64,000 nt of DNA, taken from NCBI RefSeq assembly GCF_006715785.1, contig NZ_VFNX01000001.1, forward strand, positions 2,184,501-2,248,500, written 5' to 3'. How positions within the stretch are numbered: position 1 is the stretch's first letter; the number at the start of each line of letters is the position of its first letter. Under the pieces are notes generated by a model. That model was not told the DNA's origin, did not search any database, and saw nothing but the letters and a program-made list of their open reading frames with translations. The translations under genes and the position numbers were made by a program. This DNA comes from Streptomyces puniciscabiei (GTDB taxonomy: Bacteria > Actinomycetota > Actinomycetes > Streptomycetales > Streptomycetaceae). Below, piece by piece: positions 19,096-26,985 of the stretch.

Positions 19096-21033
19096 TCACG
19101 CTCCCTTCCTCGCGCGTCGCCCCGTCGGCTGGGTCACCCGGTCGAGCATCAGGCCCAGGCAGACGATCGCGGCGCCGGCCACCAGACCGGTCGCCAGGTC
19201 GCCCTGGGCGAGGCCGAAGGCCACGTTGTAGCCGAGGGCGCCGCCGCCGACCAGGCCGCCGATGATGACGACGGCGAGCACCAGGACCACGCCCTGGTTG
19301 ACGGCGAGCAGCAACGACCGTTTGGCCAGCGGGAGTTGGACCTGCCACAGCTGCTGCCGGCCGGTCGCGCCGAGCGAGCGCGCCGACTCCAGCGCGGCCG
19401 GGTCGACCTGGCGCAGGCCCTGCGCGGTGATCCGGACGACGGCGGGCAGCGCGTAGACGACGGCCGCGGCGACGGCGGGAGCACGGCCGACGCCGAACAG
19501 GGCGACGACCGGGATCAGGTACACGAACTGCGGCATGGTCTGGAACACGTCCAGGACCGGGCGCAGGGCCCGTTCGACGCGGTCGCTGCGGGCGGCGGCG
19601 ATGCCGGTCGCGAAACCGAGGACGAGGGTGACGGCCACGGCGGCGAGCACCTGGGAGAGCGTGTCGAGGGCCGGCTCCCAGACCCCGAGCACCCCGATCG
19701 CGGCCATCGCGAGGACGGCGGTCAGGGCGGTGCGCCAGGTGCCGATCGACCAGGCCAGGGCGGCGACGATCAGCAGCACCGACCACCAGGGCAGCCACTG
19801 CAGGCCGCCGCGCACGGGGTCCAGGATCCAGGTGGTGAAGTGGCCCGCCCAGTCGGCCGTACCGCCGATGACCGGGACGCCGGAGTAGAGGTGGTTGGTC
19901 ATCCAGTCGACGGCGCGGTTGACCGGTTCGGCGATGTCCAGGGTCCAGCCGGAGGGCCAGTCGAGGCGGCCGATGAGCCGGGCGGCCAGGGCGACGGCCA
20001 CGGTGACGGGCAGGGCGTAGGCCCAGCCGATGGTCCTCGGGCGCGTGGTGCCCCCGCCGGCGCCCGCGCCCGCCGCCGCGGTCACGCGGTCCAGGACGAT
20101 CGCCAGCAGCACGATCGGGATGCCCGCGGCGAGGGCCTGGCCGACGTCGACCGAGGCGAGCGCCTGGTAGACGCGGTCACCGAGGCCGCCGGCGCCGATG
20201 ACCGATGCGATGACGGCCATGGACAGCGCCATCATGATCGTCTGGTTGAGCCCGAGGAGGAGTTCTCCCCGGGCGAGCGGGATGCGGGCGGTCAGCAGCC
20301 GCTGGCGGCGGGTCGCGCCGAGCGACTCCACGGCCTCCAGGACCTCGGGGTCGGCGCCGCGCAGTCCGAGCGCGGTGAGGCGGGCCATCGGCGGTGCGGC
20401 GTACACCACGGTGGCGAGCACGGCCGCGGGGACGCCGATGCCGAAGACCAGGACGACGGGGAGGAGGTAGGCGAAGGCCGGGAGCACCTGCATGGTGTCC
20501 AGGACCGGGCGCAGGGCGCGGTCCAGGCGGTCGGACAGGCCGGCGGCGAGGCCGAGCAGCGCGCCGACGGCCACGGAGGCGAGGACCGCGACGACCATGA
20601 GCGCGAGGGTCTGCATGGTCGGCACCCACATGCCCAGGGCGCCGCACGCCAGGAAGGCGAGCGCCGTGCCGGCGGCGAGACGGGGGCCCGCGAAGCGCCA
20701 GGCGAGCAGGGCGCCGAACGCCGTGACCCCGGCCCAGCCCGCGGCGAGCAGCGTGAGGTAGACGGCGCGTACGGCCATGACGACGGCGTTGCTGATGTAG
20801 CCGAAGAAGTACAGGAACAGGGGGTGGCTGTCGCGGTTGTCGATGACCCAGTTGCTGGCGCCGGTGAGGGGCTTGTCCAGGCTGACGGTGAGGTGCTGCG
20901 GCCACGACCCGCCGTGCAGGAGCGGGAGCAGTACGGCGGTGATCAGCGCGAGGAGGAGCAGTTTCGCCGTGGTTCTGCTCCTGAGGACGCGGGGGATGTT
21001 CGTGCGGGAGGCCGGGACGGTGAGCGTTGCCAT
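19096..21033 (-). CDS. Glycine betaine ABC transporter permease, two permease domains in one chain
   Basis: 645 residues. The chain holds two copies of the ProW-type permease domain, each with about six helices and one EAA loop: EAVESLGATRRQRLL (first half) and ESARSLGATGRQQLW (second half). Corresponding segments also repeat (RALRPVLDTMQVLPAFAYL and RALRPVLDVFQTMPQFVYL). Bacterial betaine permeases normally have one domain per chain and dimerise; here one chain supplies both halves. The start ATG 21033 overlaps the ATPase stop by one base (TGATG), giving tight coupling. The frame stays open upstream, but only inside the ATPase gene. Confidence 0.92.
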   Translation of the reverse strand: MATLTVPASRTNIPRVLRSRTTAKLLLLALITAVLLPLLHGGSWPQHLTVSLDKPLTGASNWVIDNRDSHPLFLYFFGYISNAVVMAVRAVYLTLLAAGWAGVTAFGALLAWRFAGPRLAAGTALAFLACGALGMWVPTMQTLALMVVAVLASVAVGALLGLAAGLSDRLDRALRPVLDTMQVLPAFAYLLPVVLVFGIGVPAAVLATVVYAAPPMARLTALGLRGADPEVLEAVESLGATRRQRLLTARIPLARGELLLGLNQTIMMALSMAVIASVIGAGGLGDRVYQALASVDVGQALAAGIPIVLLAIVLDRVTAAAGAGAGGGTTRPRTIGWAYALPVTVAVALAARLIGRLDWPSGWTLDIAEPVNRAVDWMTNHLYSGVPVIGGTADWAGHFTTWILDPVRGGLQWLPWWSVLLIVAALAWSIGTWRTALTAVLAMAAIGVLGVWEPALDTLSQVLAAVAVTLVLGFATGIAAARSDRVERALRPVLDVFQTMPQFVYLIPVVALFGVGRAPAVAAAVVYALPAVVRITAQGLRQVDPAALESARSLGATGRQQLWQVQLPLAKRSLLLAVNQGVVLVLAVVIIGGLVGGGALGYNVAFGLAQGDLATGLVAGAAIVCLGLMLDRVTQPTGRRARKGA

Positions 21034-22133
21034 CAGACCGCCTCCGGGCTGGTGCGGGGGGCGGGTACGCACGCGTCGATGCCTGCCACGACGTCCAGCA
21101 GGAGTTCGTGGTCCACGGTCCCGACGCAAGTGCCGTCCTCCACCACGCACGCCGGTGTGCCGGTCTCGGCCACGGTCCTGATGGCGTCCGCGACCACCGC
21201 GTCCGGGGTGAGGGCGCCCGGGTGCTCCGTGCCGCCGCAGTCGCCCGGCTTCATCGCCGTACGGACCGTCATCACCTGCTCGCGCGGGACGTCCCGGACG
21301 AACTCGCGGACGTAGTCGTCGGCCGGGGAGCCCACGATCTCCTCCGGGGTGCCGAGCTGGACGACCCTGCCGTCGCGCATCAGGGCGATGCGGTCGCCCA
21401 GCTTGAGCGCCTCGGACAGGTCGTGGGTGATGAAGACCATCGTGCGGCCCTCCTCGCGGTGCAGGCGGGCCACCTCGTCCTGCATGTCGCGCCGGATGAG
21501 CGGGTCGAGGGCGCTGAAGGGCTCGTCGAAGAGCAGGACCTCGGGATCGACGGCCAGAGCCCGGGCCAGGCCCACGCGCTGGCGCTGGCCGCCGGAGAGT
21601 TCGGCGGGGCGGCGGTGTTCCATGCCTTCGAGGCCGACCTTGGTGACGACCTCGGCGGCCCGCTCGCGCCGCTCGGCCTTGCCGACGCCCTGGATTTCCA
21701 GGCCGTAGGCCACGTTGTCGAGGACCGTGCGGTGCGGGAGCAGGCCGAAGTGCTGGAAGACCATGGCGGCCCGGTGCCGCCGCAGTTCGCGCAGGCGGCC
21801 CTTGTCCATCGCGCGGACGTCCTCGCCGTCGATGGAGATCGTGCCGGCCGTCGGTTCGATCAGCCGGGTGAGGCAGCGGACCAGGGTGGACTTGCCGGAG
21901 CCGGACAGGCCCATGACCACGAAGACCTCGCCCTTGCGGACGTCGAAGGAGACGTCACGGACGGCCGCCGTGCAGCCCGTGCGGGCGCGCAGGTCGGCGG
22001 GTTCCAGGGTGCTGAGCTCCGCGTCGGCGGGGATCCGCTGCGGCTTGGGACCGAAGACCTTCCACAGGCCGTTGACGGAGAAGACGGGCGCGGCGGTGGT
22101 GGGCGGCTTGCGGGTGGGGACGGTGCGGGTCAT
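21033..22133 (-). CDS. Glycine betaine ABC transporter ATP-binding protein
   Basis: 366 residues of the ProV/OpuAA type. Walker [11 protein letters not shown]-loop [13 protein letters not shown], signature [15 protein letters not shown], Walker [13 protein letters not shown] and the H-loop FITHD are all present. The C-terminal part (about residues 285-350) looks like a reduced CBS-type regulatory region, as in betaine transporters that sense osmotic strength. The N-terminus has an insertion ([20 protein letters not shown]) characteristic of this actinobacterial subgroup. It overlaps the GMC oxidoreductase stop by 4 bases (ATGA). Confidence 0.94.
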   Translation of the reverse strand: MTRTVPTRKPPTTAAPVFSVNGLWKVFGPKPQRIPADAELSTLEPADLRARTGCTAAVRDVSFDVRKGEVFVVMGLSGSGKSTLVRCLTRLIEPTAGTISIDGEDVRAMDKGRLRELRRHRAAMVFQHFGLLPHRTVLDNVAYGLEIQGVGKAERRERAAEVVTKVGLEGMEHRRPAELSGGQRQRVGLARALAVDPEVLLFDEPFSALDPLIRRDMQDEVARLHREEGRTMVFITHDLSEALKLGDRIALMRDGRVVQLGTPEEIVGSPADDYVREFVRDVPREQVMTVRTAMKPGDCGGTEHPGALTPDAVVADAIRTVAETGTPACVVEDGTCVGTVDHELLLDVVAGIDACVPAPRTSPEAV

Positions 22134-23662
22134 CGGGCGTCACCTCCGATCAGGTCGACGGCCTTCTCCCCGACCATGAGCACCCCGATCATCGGGTTCA
22201 CGGCGGTCATGGTCGGGAAGACGGACGCGTCGGCGATGCGAATGCCGTCGAGGCCACGGATCCTCAACTCCGGGTCCACTACGGCCAGTTCGTCGTCGGC
22301 GGCGCCCATCCTGCAGGTGCCGGCCGGGTGGTACACGGTATGCGCGACCTTGCGGGCGTACTCGCCGAGTTCGGCGTCGCCCCGGACCTCGGGACCGGGA
22401 CACACCTCGCGCTTGAGCCAGCCCGCGAGCGGCTCGGTCTTCGCGATCTCACGGGCGATACGGATGCCGTCGACCAGGGTCCGGCCGTCGTAGTCGTCCT
22501 CGTCGGTGAAGTAGCGGAAGTCGAGGGCGGGCTTGACGGACGGGTCGGCGCTGGTCAGGTAGAGGCGGCCGCGGGACTTCGGCTTGGGGATGTTCGGGGT
22601 CATCGAGACGCCGTACCGCGGGCGTTCGTAGCCGAGCCGCTCCGGGTTGTCCGTGAACGGGATCTGGTAGAAGTGGAACATCAGGTCGGGGCCCGCGTGT
22701 CCGGGGTCGCGGCGCACGAACAGGCCCGCGTCGGAGTCCATCGCGGAGTTCTCCGGAATCGGGCCGTGGGTCTCCCAGACGATGACCGACTCGGGGTGGT
22801 CCAGGAGGTTCTCGCCGACGCCGGGCAGGTCGTGGACGACCGGGATACCGAGGGCCTCGAGGTCGCCCCGGGGGCCGATGCCCGAGTGGAGGAGCAGACG
22901 CGGGGAGTCGACGGCGCCCGCGCACAGGACCACCTCGTTCCGGGCCCGGATCAGCAGCTCCTCGCCGTCCTTGGTGCGCACGTGGACGCCCTCGGCCCGG
23001 CCCCCGGTGAGCTCCAGCCGGTACGCCCAGGTCTCCAGGAGGATCGTCAGGTTCGGGCGCTCGTCCATCACCGGGTGCAGGTACGCCACCGACGCCGAGG
23101 ACCGCTTGTTGTTCTCGGGGTGGTAGGCGAGGTCGAAGAAGCCGACGCCCTCGGTGAACGGCTTGCGGTTGAAGCCCTCGATGCGGGGTACCCCGAGCGC
23201 GGCCTGGGCGGCGTCGACGAAGTCGCGGGCGATGGCGTTCCGGTCCTTCTCGTCGACGGAGACGATGTTGTTCTTCAGGCGGGCGAAGTAGGCCTCCATG
23301 GGCACGGCGCCCCACCCCTTGGCGCCGGCCTCCTCCCACTCGTCCCAGTCGGACGGCAGCGGCTTGAAGGAGATCAGCGTGTTGTGGGAGGAGCAGCCGC
23401 CGAGGACGCGGGCGCGGCTGTGCCGGATGTGGGAGTTGCCGCGCGGCTGCTCCACGGTCGGGTAGTCGTAGTCGAGGTCGCCGCCGAGCAGGCCCATCCA
23501 GCGGCGCAGGGTGAGGACGTCGTCGCGGCCGACGTCGCTCGGGCCGCCCTCGATGACGGCGACGGTGACGTCCGGGTTCTCGGTGAGGCGGGAGGCGATG
23601 ACGGAGCCCGCGGTGCCGCCGCCGATGACGACGTAGTCGTAGACGTGGGGGGTGTGGGGCAT
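22130..23662 (-). CDS. betA: GMC family choline dehydrogenase
   Basis: 510 residues, a flavoprotein of the glucose-methanol-choline oxidoreductase family. N-terminal FAD-binding [20 protein letters not shown] signature 1 region [18 protein letters not shown], signature 2 [18 protein letters not shown], and the C-terminal active-site [10 protein letters not shown] and [13 protein letters not shown] are visible. In this operon, between betaine aldehyde dehydrogenase and a betaine transporter, choline to betaine aldehyde is the natural reaction. Start ATG 23662 is chosen because it begins the FAD domain; sequence upstream is not family-like. The length is slightly shorter than E. coli BetA (556). 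Confidence 0.85.
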   Translation of the reverse strand: MPHTPHVYDYVVIGGGTAGSVIASRLTENPDVTVAVIEGGPSDVGRDDVLTLRRWMGLLGGDLDYDYPTVEQPRGNSHIRHSRARVLGGCSSHNTLISFKPLPSDWDEWEEAGAKGWGAVPMEAYFARLKNNIVSVDEKDRNAIARDFVDAAQAALGVPRIEGFNRKPFTEGVGFFDLAYHPENNKRSSASVAYLHPVMDERPNLTILLETWAYRLELTGGRAEGVHVRTKDGEELLIRARNEVVLCAGAVDSPRLLLHSGIGPRGDLEALGIPVVHDLPGVGENLLDHPESVIVWETHGPIPENSAMDSDAGLFVRRDPGHAGPDLMFHFYQIPFTDNPERLGYERPRYGVSMTPNIPKPKSRGRLYLTSADPSVKPALDFRYFTDEDDYDGRTLVDGIRIAREIAKTEPLAGWLKREVCPGPEVRGDAELGEYARKVAHTVYHPAGTCRMGAADDELAVVDPELRIRGLDGIRIADASVFPTMTAVNPMIGVLMVGEKAVDLIGGDAR

Positions 23663-23708
23663 GGGGGTACTACTCCAGGGGGTGTTTCCGGGGGCGAAGA
23701 GGTGGGGC

Positions 23709-25229
23709 TCAGCCGGCGAACCAGCGCACCGGCTTCGGCGCGAGGTTCTGGTAGACGTGCTTGGTCTCGCGGTACTCGGCGAGTCCGGCGGGCCCCAGCT
23801 CACGGCCGGTGCCGCTCTTGCCGAAGCCTCCCCACTCCGCCTGCGGCAGGTAGGGGTGGAAGTCGTTGATCCAGACGGTGCCGTGGCGCAGCCGGCCGGC
23901 GACGCGGCGGGCCCTGCCCGCGTCGGCGGTCCAGACGGCGCCGGCGAGGCCGTACTCGGTGTCGTTGGCGAGGAGTACGGCCTCCTCCTCGGTGCGGAAG
24001 GTCTCGACGGTGAGGACCGGGCCGAAGACCTCCTCGCGGACGACCCGCATCTCGCGGTGGCAGGCGTCGAGGACGGTCGGCTCGTAGAAGTAGCCGGACT
24101 CGGGGCGCTCCGGTGACGGCTCGGGCCGCTTGCCGCCGCAGCGCAGTACGGCGCCCTCCGCGAGCGCGGAGGCGACGTACGCCTCGACCTTGGCGCGCTG
24201 CTGCTCGGAGACGAGCGGGCCGCACTCGACGCCGTCCGCGGTGCCGCGCCCGAGCCTGATCCTCCGGGCCCGGCGGGCGAGTTCGGCGACGAAGCGGTCC
24301 CTGACCGACTCCTCGACGATGAGCCGGGCGCCGGCCGAGCAGACCTGGCCGCTGTGGATGAAGGCGGCGTTGAGGGCCTGGTCGACGGCGGTGTCGAAGC
24401 CTTCCTCGGTGGCGCAGGCGTCGGCGAAGACGACGTTGGGGTTCTTGCCGCCGAGTTCGAGGGCGACCTTCTTCACCGTCGGGGCGGCGGCCTGGGCCAC
24501 CTTGGTGCCGCTGACCAGGCCGCCGGTGAAGGAGACCAGGTCGACGTCGGGGTGCTCGGCGAGGCGGGCGCCGACGGTGTGGCCGGGGCCGGTGACGATG
24601 TTGGCCACTCCGGCGGGCAGGCCTGCCTCCGCCAGCAGCTCGATCAGCGCGACGGTGGTCATCGGGGTGATCTCGCTGGGCTTGATCACGAAGGTGTTGC
24701 CGGCGGCGAGCGCCGGGGCGATCTTCCAACTGGCCTGGAGAAGCGGGTAGTTCCAGGGGGTGATCAGCGCGCAGACGCCGACCGGCTCGTGCACGACGAC
24801 GCTGTGGATGTCGGGGGAACCCGCGTCCACGACCCGGCCCGGCGCCTCGGCGGCGACCACGTCGGCGAAGTAGCGGAAGGCGTCGGCGACACAGTCGATG
24901 TCGATCCGCCCCTCCTCGACCGTCTTGCCCGCGTCCCGGCTCTCCAGCAGCCCGAGCTCCTCGCGGTCGCGTACGAGGAGGTCGGCGACGCGGCGCAGCA
25001 GGGCGGCGCGCTCGGCGACCGGGGTGTGCGGCCAGGGGCCGTGGTCGAAGGCCCGCCGGGCCGCGGCCACCGCGCGCTCGGTGTCCTTCTCGTCACCCTC
25101 GGCGACCACGGCGAACGGCCGGGCGTCCGCGGGGTCGAGGATCTCGCGCGTCGCGCCGGAGATCGCCGCCAGCCACTCGCCTCCCGCGTGGATGGTCGCC
25201 TGGGCCTGTCGTGCCGTTCTGTCCGCCAT
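23709..25229 (-). CDS. betB: Betaine aldehyde dehydrogenase (aldehyde dehydrogenase superfamily)
   Basis: 506 residues. The active-site motifs are visible: catalytic Glu in LELGGKNP, catalytic Cys in SGQVCSAG, the PWNYPLL and KPSEITP cofactor segments, and EVFGPVL near the C-terminus. It oxidises betaine aldehyde to glycine betaine with NAD(P). It is the first gene of the operon betB-betA-ATPase-permease-binding protein, 46 bases before betA. ATG 25229 has GGAAGG about 11 bases upstream; ATG 25259 is in frame but has its G-rich site too close. The operon promoter should lie in 25260-25480. Confidence 0.9.
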   Translation of the reverse strand: MADRTARQAQATIHAGGEWLAAISGATREILDPADARPFAVVAEGDEKDTERAVAAARRAFDHGPWPHTPVAERAALLRRVADLLVRDREELGLLESRDAGKTVEEGRIDIDCVADAFRYFADVVAAEAPGRVVDAGSPDIHSVVVHEPVGVCALITPWNYPLLQASWKIAPALAAGNTFVIKPSEITPMTTVALIELLAEAGLPAGVANIVTGPGHTVGARLAEHPDVDLVSFTGGLVSGTKVAQAAAPTVKKVALELGGKNPNVVFADACATEEGFDTAVDQALNAAFIHSGQVCSAGARLIVEESVRDRFVAELARRARRIRLGRGTADGVECGPLVSEQQRAKVEAYVASALAEGAVLRCGGKRPEPSPERPESGYFYEPTVLDACHREMRVVREEVFGPVLTVETFRTEEEAVLLANDTEYGLAGAVWTADAGRARRVAGRLRHGTVWINDFHPYLPQAEWGGFGKSGTGRELGPAGLAEYRETKHVYQNLAPKPVRWFAG

Positions 25230-25390
25230 GATCGGTGTTGCCTTCCGTTCCTGATCCATGTCCCTGTGTCACTGACGTGTCACGCTCGGGGACCGTCGCC
25301 GCCTGCCCAGGACCGGCACCTCGCATGCGCAATCGATGGCGGAAAGTGCGCGGGGTCACATCAACGCGCACCAGATCACTCAACCCGTCG

Positions 25391-25442
25391 ACCATTTAAT
25401 TGCAGTAATTACGGAATACAATTGCCTGTGTATTTACAATTC
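25391..25442. promoter_or_regulatory. AT-rich divergent regulatory block before the betaine operon and 25493 ORF
   Basis: About 50 bases with roughly two thirds A+T in a window that is mostly above 70% G+C. It contains the palindromes GTAATTAC and CAATTG and a spaced direct repeat TACAATTGCC / TACAATTCCC, 18 bases apart. It lies between the divergent genes betB (start 25229) and the small ORF at 25493. It most likely holds promoter and operator elements for one or both; no specific factor can be named. Confidence 0.45.
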
Positions 25443-25492
25443 CCCCGAATGCCCCAAAGCCCACCTCCATCGGCCGTCGTTAGGTGACCGTG

Positions 25493-25663
25493 ATGCGATT
25501 GGACTGGCACGCGGCCGAGGATCATAAGACGACCATGCTGCGCTGGAGCGGCGACGCGGACGTCACGTCATGCTCGGACCTGCTCGATGATTTCCTTACG
25601 AAAATCAACTCGATGGAAAATGAATACCGGCGGACGATGGCAGCTCTGTACAGGGCGTCCTGA
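25493..25663 (+). CDS. Small hypothetical protein (56 aa)
   Basis: An open frame from ATG 25493 (GTG 25484 is an in-frame alternative) to TGA 25661-25663. The product begins MRLDWHAAEDHKTTML, is acidic in the middle (SCSDLLDDF) and ends RTMAALYRAS. It has no signal or TM segment and lower G+C than its neighbours. It lies 23 bases before the DUF2637 gene, which has a GGAGG site, so the two could be one transcript. No family is recognised; it may be a real small protein or a leader frame. Confidence 0.4.
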   Translation: MRLDWHAAEDHKTTMLRWSGDADVTSCSDLLDDFLTKINSMENEYRRTMAALYRAS

Positions 25664-25686
25664 GGCGGGGGTACGGAGGTAGAACG

Positions 25687-26298
25687 ATGGAGACCTGGAA
25701 CGTCCCGGACCAGGACATCGCGCCGAACGACTGGGACCCGGTCGAGGAACTGGCCCAGATACTGTCCACGCCGACCAGCGTGAGCCCCGTCACCCCCCTG
25801 GACCTGCCGTCCCCGCGCAGGAACAACCGCCGACGGGTCCGTCACGAGTCCCATCTGCTCGACGGCGGCCGCAGCCTCACCCACATCACGCTGCTGATCG
25901 CGACGGTGACCGTCTGCGCGCTGTGCATGCTGGGCTGGTCCGTCTGCTACTCGTACTGGCAACTGCGCGGAATCGCGTCGTCGGTGCTGCCGACGAGACT
26001 GGCGCAATGCTGGCCGCTGACGGTGTACGGGCCGTGGTTCGTGGCCGCCCTGTCCGTACTGCGGGCCACCGCTCAGCGCCGCAGTGCGCGGCGTTCCTGG
26101 TGCGTGGTGCTGGCCGCTTCGGCGCTGGCCGTGGGGCTGTGCGTCAGCCACTCGTCGCATGCGCTGCTCTCGTTAGTGATCTTCGGAATTCCGCCGGTCA
26201 CCGCTCTGGTGTGTTTCTGGGAGCTCGTCGGCCAGATCTCGACCAGGAACCGTCCCCGGCACGCCACGAACACCGATCCGCCGGACCCCACGCCGTGA
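25687..26298 (+). CDS. DUF2637-type four-helix membrane protein, contains a TTA codon
   Basis: 203 residues. The first 60 are polar; about four TM helices follow (residues about 67-85, 98-125, 138-152, 158-178), with a short basic/polar tail. The pattern LLIATVTVCALCMLGWSVCYSYW and the later SHSSHALLSLVIFGIPP match DUF2637 proteins, common in Streptomyces and on their plasmids, function unknown. Leu163 is encoded by TTA (26173-26175), so translation should depend on the bldA tRNA. The start ATG follows GGTACGGAGG. A perfect 22-bp hairpin lies downstream. Confidence 0.78.
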   Translation: METWNVPDQDIAPNDWDPVEELAQILSTPTSVSPVTPLDLPSPRRNNRRRVRHESHLLDGGRSLTHITLLIATVTVCALCMLGWSVCYSYWQLRGIASSVLPTRLAQCWPLTVYGPWFVAALSVLRATAQRRSARRSWCVVLAASALAVGLCVSHSSHALLSLVIFGIPPVTALVCFWELVGQISTRNRPRHATNTDPPDPTP

Positions 26299-26333
26299 CC
26301 GGGTGCACCGCTTGCCCGCAGTGAGGCGTTCAT

Positions 26334-26383
26334 GAGGACCCGCCGGCCGGCTACCACGCCCGGTAGCCGGCCGGCGGGTCCTC
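26334..26383. terminator. Bidirectional terminator with perfect 22-bp stem
   Basis: The left arm 26334-26355 and right arm 26362-26383 are exact reverse complements (22 bp, core CCGCCGGCCGGCTACC), loop ACGCCC. It sits between the convergent DUF2637 and DinB genes and covers the last codons and stop of the DinB gene. There is no U-tract, as is usual for Streptomyces hairpin terminators. Confidence 0.8.
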
Positions 26384-26926
26384 GCTCACGCGGCCGTCGA
26401 GCGACTCCCGGATCAGGTCGGCCTGGCCCACGTGACGGGCGTACTCCTCGATCATGTCGACCAGGAACCGGCGCAGGCTCGGCCGCTCGCCCCGGCGTGA
26501 GGTGTACGCGACCAGGCAGCCGGCGCCGCCCTCCGCCACCGCCCGCCGGATGTGCGCACGGGACCGCGCGACGGACGCCCGCCAGAGCGCGTACAGCTCC
26601 TCGGGAGTGTCCTCGGCGGCCGAACGCCACTCCCAGTCGGGCTCGGCGTCCCAGTCCACCCCGGCCCAGGGGGCGGGGAGCTCCTCCCCCAGCAGCCGCG
26701 CGGTGAAGTACTCGTCCTCGACCAGGGCGAGATGCTTCAGCAGTCCGCCCAGCGTGACGGAGGAAGGGGGCAGGGTCGCGGCCAGGGCGGTCGCGTCCAG
26801 GTCCGCGCACTTCCAGGCCAGCGTCCTGCGCTGCCGTTCCAGGGAGCCCAGCAGGGTGTCGATCTCGGTGCCGGCGACGGGCGGTTCGTACGCGACGGGT
26901 GCGGTGTCGTCTGTCTCGATCGTCAT
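26351..26926 (-). CDS. DinB/YfiT-like four-helix protein
   Basis: 191 residues of the DinB superfamily (DUF664-like in actinobacteria). Features are LERQRRTLAWKCADLDATAL, the first metal-ligand region GGLLKHLALVEDEYF, and the C-terminal FLVDMIEEYARHVGQADLIRE. Such proteins are metal-dependent thiol transferases that in actinobacteria may use mycothiol. The frame stays open to 27052, but ATG 26926 is the natural start; it is divergent from the WYL regulator (59 bases apart). The last codons form one arm of a 22-bp hairpin terminator. Confidence 0.85.
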   Translation of the reverse strand: MTIETDDTAPVAYEPPVAGTEIDTLLGSLERQRRTLAWKCADLDATALAATLPPSSVTLGGLLKHLALVEDEYFTARLLGEELPAPWAGVDWDAEPDWEWRSAAEDTPEELYALWRASVARSRAHIRRAVAEGGAGCLVAYTSRRGERPSLRRFLVDMIEEYARHVGQADLIRESLDGRVSEDPPAGYRAW

Positions 26927-26985
26927 GCCCGGCACGCTACGGTCGGTTCCGGACGACCAACTGCCGCAATACGGAGGGCTTTTCG

